A DNA stretch of 9,673 nt from assembly GCA_046598935.1 (NCBI GenBank), contig JBKJHW010000101.1, positions 1 to 9,673 of the forward strand, given 5' to 3'. This document shows, one piece after another, positions 1-8,273 of the stretch. The number at the start of each line of letters is the position of its first letter. Position 1 is the stretch's first letter. A program made the translations under genes and the position numbers. The DNA is from SCUN01 sp046598935 (lineage in GTDB: Bacteria > Acidobacteriota > Vicinamibacteria > Vicinamibacterales > SCN-69-37). Below the pieces are notes generated by a model, which saw nothing but the letters and a program-made list of their open reading frames with translations, ran no database searches and was not told where the DNA came from.

Positions 1-215
1 TCGACGACCTTGCCCATCGTTTCCGCGCTGACGTTCACGGAACGCTTGGGCTGGATTTTTCCGCTGGCCGAGACGAGCGCCTCGAGGTCCCGCTTCTCGA
101 TCTTCTCGACGGTGACTTCCGCGCCGGTTTCTTTTTTGAACGCGAGGTTCGCGTACGCCATGGCGCCGAGGATCACCACCAGGCCGACGCCGATCAGGAG
201 TTTCTTACGATTCAT
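1..215 (-). CDS. Periplasmic adaptor subunit of an efflux/secretion transporter (HlyD/RND type), N-terminal fragment
   Basis: Only the first 71 codons are present; the gene continues past the left edge. The start ATG lies at 215-213, just after the stop of the upstream Yip1 gene (8-base gap), with an AAAGGG-like ribosome site running into that stop codon. The fragment begins MNRKK, followed by one hydrophobic anchor (about residues 5-23) and then a charged stretch ending in VSASGKIQPKRSVNVSAET (about 48-66). This short beta-strand opening, with a small-residue SGKIQP turn, is typical of the barrel-sandwich start of MacA/HlyD-like membrane fusion proteins, which link an inner-membrane pump to an outer-membrane channel. 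Partner genes (pump, permease, ATPase) would be expected further left and are not visible. The family call is inference from the N-terminus alone; the exact subtype (MacA, HlyD or RND adaptor) cannot be decided. Confidence 0.72.
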   Translation of the reverse strand, partial: MNRKKLLIGVGLVVILGAMAYANLAFKKETGAEVTVEKIEKRDLEALVSASGKIQPKRSVNVSAETMGKVV

Positions 216-223
216 GCGACTCA

Positions 224-949
224 CTACCCTTTGTTTGAGAAGTAGTACGCGACACCGATCGAGATGATGGCGAATACGGTGAAGAGACCGATGGCGATAC
301 TGGACGTCTTGCGTTTGTAGAGCACCCCGAGCCCGATCGAGAGCACGATGAGCCACCAGATCGTGAACACGTCGACGGCCCCGGCGAGATTCGCCGCGAA
401 GCTGCGCTCCGGCAGCATCGGCAGGAGCATGCCGAGATTGGCGACGCTGGTGCTGATCGAGCCCCTGATGAAATTCATGACGGCCGCGAAGATCGCGCCC
501 AGCGACGAGATCACCAGGCCGTGGGCGCAGACAGCCATGACCTGTTTGAATTCGGCTGTACCTCCCATGATCGCGTTCAGGACGGCGTAGAGAATCGCCG
601 ACATCAGGAGCACCATCAGCGGGAAGCCGATGAAGGTGCCGAGAAACGATGTGTAGATGGCGTATTTCTGTCGCGCGGCCATCGACTCGTACACCTGGTC
701 GGTCACCGCGATGCCCATCTTCTCTATCTGCTGAACCTGGAAGTCGAGCGACGCCTGGCGACCTTTTTCCGTGAGGTTCATTACGCTCTGCGATGCGCCG
801 ACGAGCAGCGCCACGAGCGCCAGGATCGCGATCGTGTTTGGCTTGCGCACGATCGCTTCAAAGGTGGCCGTTGGGGAAGTGACGATGCCGACGGCCCTCG
901 CAAAGACTCCGGGGTGCGGGGCAAGGTCGGCGGCAGCAGATTCGGTCAT
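224..949 (-). CDS. Yip1-family multi-pass membrane protein
   Basis: A 241-residue integral membrane protein of unknown biochemical role. The frame stays open up to 1108, but I start it at the ATG at 949-947 because GGAGA sits 6 bases upstream and the sequence before it is arginine/proline-rich without any membrane-protein character. After a short cytoplasmic stretch (ending about residue 37) there are five hydrophobic segments: roughly 38-54, 102-128, 137-160, 190-212 and 216-236. A charged, probably extracytoplasmic loop (55-98) lies between the first two. The region FARAVGIVTSPTATFEAI (16-33), with its SPxxTF motif before the first helix, is typical of bacterial YIP1-domain proteins (PF04893). 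It is probably cotranscribed with the adaptor gene downstream, so a part in a transport complex is possible but not shown. Family confidence is moderate; function is unknown. Confidence 0.75.
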   Translation of the reverse strand: MTESAAADLAPHPGVFARAVGIVTSPTATFEAIVRKPNTIAILALVALLVGASQSVMNLTEKGRQASLDFQVQQIEKMGIAVTDQVYESMAARQKYAIYTSFLGTFIGFPLMVLLMSAILYAVLNAIMGGTAEFKQVMAVCAHGLVISSLGAIFAAVMNFIRGSISTSVANLGMLLPMLPERSFAANLAGAVDVFTIWWLIVLSIGLGVLYKRKTSSIAIGLFTVFAIISIGVAYYFSNKG

Positions 950-955
950 CGGGGG

Positions 956-960
956 TCTCC
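956..960 (-). promoter_or_regulatory. Ribosome binding site deciding the Yip1 start
   Basis: Read on the minus strand this is GGAGA, 6 bases before the ATG at 949. No comparable site precedes the in-frame starts further upstream (up to 1108), so it favours the 241-residue form. Confidence 0.65.
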
Positions 961-1001
961 AGGCAGAAAGGACGCGCGCCCGGCGTTCGGCGCAGCGACA
1001 C

Positions 1002-1007
1002 ATTGTA
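1002..1007 (-). promoter_or_regulatory. Possible -10 box for the minus-strand Yip1/adaptor genes
   Basis: The 115-base divergent gap (950-1064) between the Yip1 gene and the barrel gene must hold promoters for both directions if both are transcribed locally. On the minus strand it contains TACAAT, a close match to a -10 box in an otherwise GC-rich gap. The hexamer 17 bases upstream (TCCCTC) does not resemble a -35 box, so this is a weak candidate. I see no convincing promoter on the plus strand, only AT-rich words around 1016-1034. Confidence 0.22.
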
Positions 1008-1064
1008 CCGTCCCGGATATTTACGAGGGATATGGGGCTGGGGGTTCCTGTTAAGGTGGGGTGA

Positions 1065-1937
1065 ATGTGGCTCCGGGCGGGTTTTGCGCTGTTTCTCATA
1101 CTCCTCACCCCCGGTCTGGCATCCGCCCAACTGCCGCTTGAGTCTGTCGGCAGCAGGGCTCAGGGCATGGCCGGCGCCTTCGTGGCGGTCGCCGACGACC
1201 CCTCCGCGACGTTTTGGAACCCCGCCGGGCTCGCCACCGGGGTCCCGGTTGGCGTGATTTTCGACGTCACCCGATTTCAAAGTGGTAATCGGAACTCGGT
1301 ACTTGGCAGCTTGGGCAGCTGGCCTCTCGGCCTTTCCTATGTTCGCCAAGCCGCCGAGTTCAAGGGTTCAACGTTCAAAAGTTCAACGTACGGGGTCAAC
1401 GTTCTCCAGACCATTTTTGAGGGACTCAACGTCGGCGCGAACCTGAAGTTGGTGCGCGGCACCGTCACCGATTCGGCGTCCGATTCGCCTGATTCCTCTA
1501 CTGAATTCGACGTCGATTTTGGAGCGATGGCGGACTTTCAGAAAGTGCGCGTTGGCGTCACATTGAAGAATCTGCTCCGGCCGGAGTTTACAAACGCGGC
1601 AGGAATTGCCACACGGACGCCGCGCCAGTTTCGCGCCGGGGTAGCGGTGCTGCCCAAAGATGGCGTGACTCTTGCTCTAGACCTTGACCTGGACACGGTC
1701 GGCCTGTGGGACGGCCCGCGTCGAGGGATTGCTGTTGGTGGGGAAACACGTGTGTCGTCACAACTGACGGCACGCGGCGGTGTGCGCTGGGATCTCGAAG
1801 ACGATCTCCATCGTCCCGCCGTTTCGGCAGGAGCGAGCTTGGAGCTCCGCGCGAGTATTTGGCTCGACGCCCACTATACGTACAGCAACAACCGTCGCGA
1901 GCGAGCATTCGGCGCAGCATTGCGCGCCGGTTACTAA
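1065..1937 (+). CDS. Outer-membrane beta-barrel protein, PorV/FadL-like
   Basis: This 290-residue protein has a clear signal peptide: a hydrophobic core about 5-17 and a likely cleavage after ASA at 21, leaving a mature chain that starts QLPLES. Right after it comes the stretch at about 34-57 (GMAGAFVAVADDPSATFWNP and on to GLA), the hallmark N-terminus of PorV/OmpP1/FadL-like barrels, where the AxxDxxAxxxNPA motif marks the family. The rest alternates short hydrophobic and polar strands, and the last residue is an aromatic (RAGY), as expected for a BAM-inserted barrel. At 290 residues it is shorter than FadL transporters (about 420-450), so substrate uptake cannot be assumed. AAGGTGGGG just before the ATG is an acceptable ribosome site. 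It lies 91 bases upstream of pilB on the same strand and could be cotranscribed, though a repeat intervenes. Function is unknown beyond outer-membrane location. Confidence 0.72.
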   Translation: MWLRAGFALFLILLTPGLASAQLPLESVGSRAQGMAGAFVAVADDPSATFWNPAGLATGVPVGVIFDVTRFQSGNRNSVLGSLGSWPLGLSYVRQAAEFKGSTFKSSTYGVNVLQTIFEGLNVGANLKLVRGTVTDSASDSPDSSTEFDVDFGAMADFQKVRVGVTLKNLLRPEFTNAAGIATRTPRQFRAGVAVLPKDGVTLALDLDLDTVGLWDGPRRGIAVGGETRVSSQLTARGGVRWDLEDDLHRPAVSAGASLELRASIWLDAHYTYSNNRRERAFGAALRAGY

Positions 1938-1946
1938 ACCCCTACA

Positions 1947-2003
1947 GCGGCGCGGTTCGAAAACAGCGCGCTAAGCGGCGCGCTTCGAGACCAGCGCGCC
2001 CTA
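1947..2003 (+). repeat. Two-copy 28-bp direct repeat with hairpin potential, upstream of pilB
   Basis: Unit 1 is 1947-1974 and unit 2 is 1975-2003. Both follow the pattern GCGGCGCG-n-TTCGA-nnn-CAGCGCGC and differ at only three positions within the first 25 bases. Unit 2 can fold by itself into an 8-bp stem (GGCGCGCT at 1977-1984 with AGCGCGCC at 1993-2000, 8-base loop). There is no T-run after it, so a classical intrinsic terminator is not supported. It could end or slow transcription from the barrel gene, or be an intergenic repeat family member. Confidence 0.7.
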
Positions 2004-2028
2004 CCCGTGTCCTCGGAAACGTGAGGTC

Positions 2029-4873
<2,845 letters not shown>

Positions 4874-4877
<4 letters not shown>

Positions 4878-6040
4878 GCTCGCCAATATCTTCAGTCGGC
4901 CGTTCGACGCTCGGCGCAAGCACCCGTGTCGTGCCGACCAGCCGGACCGCGAAGCGCGTGACGACCGCGCCCGCCAAGCCGAAGGCCAAAGCGCTCAAGC
5001 GGGTGCCGCCAAAGTCGCTGGCGATCTTCACGCGGCAGCTGTCGGTCATGATCGACGCCGGCCTGCCGCTCGTGCAGTGCCTGGAACTGCTCCAGAAGGA
5101 AGAACCGGATCCGCGCATGGCCAACGCGATCGAGGCCGTGCGCTTCGATATCGAAGCCGGCGCGTCGCTGGCTGACGCTCTGGCGAAGCGCGGCGAGGCG
5201 TTCGATCAGCTCTACGTGAACATGGTCGCCGCCGGCGAAGCGGGCGGCATCCTGGACGTCATCCTGCAGAGGTTGAGCACTTTCATTGAGAAGGAAGTGA
5301 AGCTCAAGTCGCAGGTGCGCTCCGCGATGATGTACCCGTCGGCCGTGCTCAGCGTCGCCGCCATCATCGTGATGGTGATCCTGTGGAAGGTCGTGCCGAC
5401 GTTCACGATGCTGTTTGCGGGCATGGGCGCGCAGCTGCCGCTGCCGACGCGCGTGATCATCCTCATGAGCAATGCGCTGATCTACGCGCTGCCGTTCCTG
5501 GTCGGCGGGTTCTTCGGCGCGGCGTACATGCTGCGCCGCTATTACCAGTCGGTGAAGGGCCGGCTGAAGATCGACTCGATGCTGCTGAAGACTCCGCTCA
5601 TCGGCAAGATCCTGCGAAAAGTGGCGGTCGCGCGGTTCTGCCGCACGCTCGGCACGCTCTTGTCGTCGGGCGTGCCGTTGCTCGACGGGCTCGACATCAC
5701 GGCGAAGACGGCCGGCAACGCCGTCATCGAGAACGCGGTCAAGTTTGTGCGCGCGCGCATCGAGCGCGGTGAAACGATCTCGGCGCCGCTTAAGAACACC
5801 GGCGTCTTTCCGCCGATGGTGGCGCAGATGATCGGCGCAGGCGAGAGCACCGGCGCGCTCGACACGATGCTCAACAAGATCGCGGAGTTCTACGAAGAGG
5901 AAGTGGACATCGCCGTCGCCGGATTGCTGACGATTCTCGAGCCGGTCCTCATGGTATTTCTCGGCGTCGTCGTCGGCGGCATCGTCATCTCCATGTATAT
6001 GCCGCTGTTCGATTTGATCAGCCGCATGTCGTCGCACTGA
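4874..6040 (+). CDS. pilC: Type IV pilus inner-membrane platform protein PilC
   Basis: The membrane platform against which PilB and PilT turn. It has 388 residues and two copies of the T2SSF (GspF) domain, at about 48-170 and 252-374. Each carries the characteristic loop before the helical bundle closes: GEAGGILD at 121-128 and GESTGALD at 323-330. Three hydrophobic membrane segments are visible at about 156-176, 200-222 and 350-376, the usual PilC/GspF topology. The start ATG overlaps the pilT stop by four bases (ATGA); no other in-frame Met occurs before residue 59. The first 47 residues are unusual: rich in Ser, Thr, Ala, Lys and Pro instead of the short beta-type N-terminal segment (YxYKAxxxxG) that most PilC proteins carry. 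Otherwise complete and in frame. It appears to be the last gene of the pilBTC operon. Confidence 0.95.
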
Positions 6041-6087
6041 AGTCGTGGGAACGATGACAAAAGCGTCTGACGCGATTAGGACTCAGT

Positions 6088-6184
6088 GGTTCCAGGGTTC
6101 CAGGGTTCCAGAGTTCCATGTGCTTAAGCTCTTTAGAACCGTGAACTTACAGCACCTGGAACCTGGAACCCGGAACCTGGTACC
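6088..6184 (+). repeat. Inverted pair of short tandem repeats between pilC and pilA
   Basis: The left arm (6088-6118) is nearly four tandem copies of GGTTCCAG at an 8-base period. The right arm (6155-6184) is about four copies of CCTGGAA at a 7-base period, essentially the reverse complement of the left. A 36-base spacer separates them. The arms can pair in several registers as a long imperfect hairpin or cruciform. It starts 47 bases after the pilC stop and may terminate or protect the pilBTC transcript, although no T-run follows. Its right edge overlaps the putative pilA promoter. Confidence 0.85.
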
Positions 6185-6193
6185 TATGTTGCC
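6178..6193 (+). promoter_or_regulatory. Candidate sigma-54 (RpoN) promoter of pilA
   Basis: The sequence TGGTACCTATGTTGCC reads as a -24 element TGGTACC, four bases, and a -12 element TTGC. It has the invariant GG (6179-6180), ten bases, then GC (6191-6192). Compared with the consensus TGGCACG-N4-TTGC it has two mismatches, both in the -24 half. The expected start of transcription is near 6204, giving a leader of about 80 bases. pilA is RpoN-dependent through PilSR in Pseudomonas, Geobacter and Myxococcus, which supports the assignment by analogy. No activator site was identified. Confidence 0.5.
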
Positions 6194-6274
6194 TTAGAGG
6201 TGCCTGACGAGATTCGGCGTGTGGGCTGAAATGAGTTTCCAGTTTTTGGTTTTCTTTTTCGTTGGCTTTCTTTT

Positions 6275-6280
6275 GAGGAG
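6275..6280 (+). promoter_or_regulatory. Ribosome binding site of pilA
   Basis: GAGGAG lies 6 bases upstream of the ATG at 6287 and directly abuts another in-frame ATG at 6281. Spacing favours 6287 as the true start. A pyrimidine-rich leader (about 6236-6273) precedes it. Confidence 0.8.
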
Positions 6281-6286
6281 ATGGAC

Positions 6287-6811
6287 ATGAAACGCAATGC
6301 AGAATCGGGCTTCACACTCATCGAGCTGTTGATCGTTGTGGCGATCATCAGCATCATCGCGGCGATTGCAGTTCCGGGTCTGCTGCGCGCGCGTATGACG
6401 GGCAACGAAACGTCAGCGATCGGTTCACTCAAGGCGGTCACCTCCGGCCAGGTCGCGTACTCGGCATCGTGCGGCAACAACGCGTACGCGGCGACGTTCG
6501 TGATCCTCGGCACGCCGGCGCCCGGCACCACGCAGGGCTTCATCTCGGCGGACCTCGGCGGCGTTGCCGCTCCGCAGAAGAGCGGCTACGCGTTCACGCT
6601 CGGCGCTGGCGCCGGTTCGGCGGCTGGTCCGGCTGACTGCAATACGACGGCGACGATCACGGCGTACCTGAGCACGGCGGTTCCGCAGGCGTTCGGCACG
6701 TCGGGCGGCCGCTCGTTCGGCACGGACGCGGGCAACACGATCTGGCAGAACAACACGGCCGTGGCGCCGACGCAGCCGTTCGCGACGTCGGGTGCGACGC
6801 CGATTCAGTAA
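6287..6811 (+). CDS. pilA: Type IV prepilin (major-pilin-like PilA)
   Basis: The structural subunit of the pilus built by PilB/PilC. It has 174 residues. The prepilin leader is MKRNAESG, cleaved by the prepilin peptidase (PilD, not in the window) between G8 and F9. The mature chain starts FTLIELLIVVAI, with the essential Glu at mature position 5 (E13) and Pro at mature 22 (P30), the classic N-terminal helix. The helix continues with LLRARMTGNETSAIGSLKAVTSGQ (split here at about residues 32-55), then a small globular domain rich in Gly, Ala, Thr and Ser. That domain has exactly two cysteines, C62 and C118, able to form one disulfide. The mature length of 166 residues suits a major pilin, though a pseudopilin is possible. 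It follows the pilBTC operon after a 246-base gap with its own probable promoter and strong ribosome site, consistent with separate, high expression. The downstream neighbour is a disulfide-forming enzyme. Confidence 0.9.
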   Translation: MKRNAESGFTLIELLIVVAIISIIAAIAVPGLLRARMTGNETSAIGSLKAVTSGQVAYSASCGNNAYAATFVILGTPAPGTTQGFISADLGGVAAPQKSGYAFTLGAGAGSAAGPADCNTTATITAYLSTAVPQAFGTSGGRSFGTDAGNTIWQNNTAVAPTQPFATSGATPIQ

Positions 6812-6823
6812 CCCTAGCGCCGA

Positions 6824-6956
6824 GGTTCGTACTATTCATCGGGGGTTCGTACGACACAGGGTGTTCGTACGAACCCCCAGTGTTCGTTCGAACCCCCAGT
6901 GCCCGTACGAACCCCCTGGCTCGGTACGAACCCCCTGGCTCCGTACGAACCCCGGC
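6824..6956 (+). repeat. Seven-unit tandem array of a 19-bp palindrome-containing repeat
   Basis: Units begin at 6824, 6844, 6862, 6881, 6900, 6919 and 6938, with lengths 20, 18, then 19 throughout. The shared core is CGTACGAACCCC; units 1-2 carry only its left half. Unit 3 contains the perfect 12-base palindrome GTTCGTACGAAC (6863-6874). Units diverge mostly at their first four and last three bases. The array starts 13 bases after the pilA stop and ends 5 bases before the ATG of the VKOR-DsbA gene, so it fills the whole intergenic region. It is not CRISPR: there are no unique spacers. Short open frames across it, on both strands, only encode repeated RTNP/YEPP peptides and are not genes. Confidence 0.9.
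6841..6878 (+). terminator. Strong hairpin after pilA, possible terminator or mRNA 3'-end stabiliser
   Basis: GGGGGTTCGTACGA (6841-6854) is perfectly complementary to TCGTACGAACCCCC (6865-6878), a 14-bp stem with a 10-base loop, 29 bases after the pilA stop. No T-run follows, so Rho-independent termination in the usual sense is not supported. Partial termination, or protection of the pilA message from 3' exonucleases, is more likely. It is built from units 2 and 3 of the 19-bp array. Confidence 0.5.
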
Positions 6957-6961
6957 GGTTC

Positions 6962-8230
6962 ATGTCAGAATTAGCCCCGAACATGAGCTCCCGCAACCGC
7001 GTTCTTATCCTCACGCTGGCGTTGATCGGTCTGGGCGTCGCGTCGGCGTCGGCCTACGTGCACCACAAGGTCCTCACTGACGCCAGCTACATCAGCCCGT
7101 GCGACATCAACGAGAAGTTCAACTGCACGCAGATGTACCTGAGCCAGTACGGCTCGGTGAAGGGGATTCCGGTGGCGGTTGGCGGCGTGGCCTGGTTTGG
7201 TCTCATCGCGCTCATCACGTGGTTTGCCGACACGCGACCAGGTGACAAAGATGGGAAAGACCGCGTGGCCGGCGCCTACGTGTTCGCGCTTTCAACGGTG
7301 GCGCTCGCGGGCGTGCTTTCGCTCGCGTATGCATCGTTTTTCGTTCTCAAAACCTACTGCGTGCTGTGTATGGCCACTTACGTCTGCGTGATCGCGATCT
7401 TCGTGTTGTCCGGCATGAGCTCGAGCGTGTCGATCATGAGCCTGCCCGGCCGTCTCTTCGGTGACATCCGCAAGGCGCTCGGCGACCCGCTGCGCATGGG
7501 CGCGGCGTTTATCTACACGGCGGTGCTCGTCGGCCTCGTCCTGATGTTCCCGGTGTCCTCGACCGCGGGACCCGCGCGCAGCACGGCGGCCCCGCCGACG
7601 CTCGACGGCGCCGCTGCCGCGACGACACCGCAGGACGTGAAGAAGCAATTCGAAGACTGGTGGAACGCGCAGCCGCGCATCGAAACCGGCGTGCCGCTCA
7701 ACGGCGCGAAGGTGGTGATCGTGAAGTTCAGCGATTTTCAGTGTCCAGGCTGCAAGCAGACCTATCAAATGTATCTGCCGGTTCTCACGAAGTACACCGC
7801 GACGCCCGACGTGCGCTACGTGATGAAGGATTTCCCGCTCCATACCAATTGCAACGTCGCCGTCCAGACGCAGATGCATCCGGTGGCGTGTGAAGCCGCT
7901 GTCGCGCATCGCGCGGCGGAAGCCGCCGGCAAGGGCCCGGAGATGGAGAAGTGGATCTTCGATAATCAGGCGACGCTGACGGTAGCCAGCATCACGGAGG
8001 CCGCGAAAAACATCGCCGGCATCACGAATCTTCCGCAGGAAGCGCAACGGCGCACCGCGGCCATCAAAAAGGATTCGGCCGACGGCGGCGCTCTCCAGAT
8101 CAGCTCGACGCCGACCTATTTCATCAACGGCGTCCGGCTCCCGACGCAGCAGTGGCTCAATCCTGAGTTCTTCGAGCTGGCCATCCAGATCGAACTCAAG
8201 CGCGCCGCTCAGGCGGCCGGCGGCAAGTAG
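6962..8230 (+). CDS. VKOR-DsbA fusion: membrane vitamin K epoxide reductase with C-terminal periplasmic thioredoxin-fold domain
   Basis: A bifunctional disulfide-bond-forming enzyme. The VKOR part oxidises its thioredoxin partner and passes electrons to quinone; the DsbA-like part oxidises exported proteins. In 422 residues, five hydrophobic segments (about 13-33, 70-90, 104-124, 131-150, 180-197) form the VKOR domain. Loop cysteines C47 and C55 sit in the first periplasmic loop, and the quinone-side CVLC pair is C133/C136. After an Ala/Pro linker (199-222) comes a DsbA/Thioredoxin_4 domain with active site CPGC (261-264), the cis-proline motif STPTYFING (382-390, P384) and two extra cysteines, C297 and C310. 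Topology puts both active sites in the periplasm. The start is uncertain: ATG 6962 has only GGCGG nearby, and ATG 6983 (415 residues) is an alternative with no ribosome site. Upstream starts inside the repeat array are rejected. It follows pilA, whose two cysteines make it a plausible client. Confidence 0.92.
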   Translation: MSELAPNMSSRNRVLILTLALIGLGVASASAYVHHKVLTDASYISPCDINEKFNCTQMYLSQYGSVKGIPVAVGGVAWFGLIALITWFADTRPGDKDGKDRVAGAYVFALSTVALAGVLSLAYASFFVLKTYCVLCMATYVCVIAIFVLSGMSSSVSIMSLPGRLFGDIRKALGDPLRMGAAFIYTAVLVGLVLMFPVSSTAGPARSTAAPPTLDGAAAATTPQDVKKQFEDWWNAQPRIETGVPLNGAKVVIVKFSDFQCPGCKQTYQMYLPVLTKYTATPDVRYVMKDFPLHTNCNVAVQTQMHPVACEAAVAHRAAEAAGKGPEMEKWIFDNQATLTVASITEAAKNIAGITNLPQEAQRRTAAIKKDSADGGALQISSTPTYFINGVRLPTQQWLNPEFFELAIQIELKRAAQAAGGK

Positions 8231-8232
8231 GC

Positions 8233-8262
8233 GCGGGCCGTTCGCACAGGCGGCCGGCCCGC
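8233..8262 (+). other. Hairpin between the VKOR-DsbA gene and the ABC ATPase gene
   Basis: GCGGGCCG (8233-8240) pairs with CGGCCCGC (8255-8262) across a 14-base loop, in the 43-base gap just after the VKOR stop. An A-run, not a T-run, follows on this strand, so it is at most a weak attenuator. In sequence this GC-rich it could also be chance. Confidence 0.3.
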
Positions 8263-8273
8263 CGACAAAAACG

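Noticed and set aside
950..1108. 53-residue N-terminal extension of the Yip1 protein
   Set aside because: It overlaps the divergent promoter gap and the start of the barrel gene, lacks a ribosome site, and is unlike the family; the ATG at 949 has GGAGA before it.
1954..1967. GG-N10-GC spacing upstream of pilB as a sigma-54 promoter
   Set aside because: Only the dinucleotides match; the surrounding -24 and -12 bases do not, and such spacing is common by chance in GC-rich repeats.
4892..6037. Long minus-strand open frame (381 codons) opposite pilC
   Set aside because: Shadow of the GC-rich pilC codons; its product is a His/Arg/Asp-rich low-information sequence and pilC is unambiguous.
6281..6286. 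pilA start at ATG 6281
   Set aside because: It directly abuts GAGGAG, leaving no spacing; ATG 6287 has 6 bases and gives a typical 8-residue leader.
6824..6956. CRISPR array
   Set aside because: Units are directly adjacent with no unique spacers, the period is only 19 bases, and no cas gene is nearby.
6899..6961. N-terminal extension of the VKOR-DsbA protein from a GTG at 6899
   Set aside because: The extra residues are encoded by array units and precede the normal VKOR N-terminus; ATG 6962 or 6983 fits the family better.
6792..7080. Three short open frames across the 19-bp array encoding RTNP/YEPP-like repeated peptides
   Set aside because: They exist on both strands and in several frames because the repeat lacks stop codons; they have no ribosome sites and overlap pilA or the VKOR gene.
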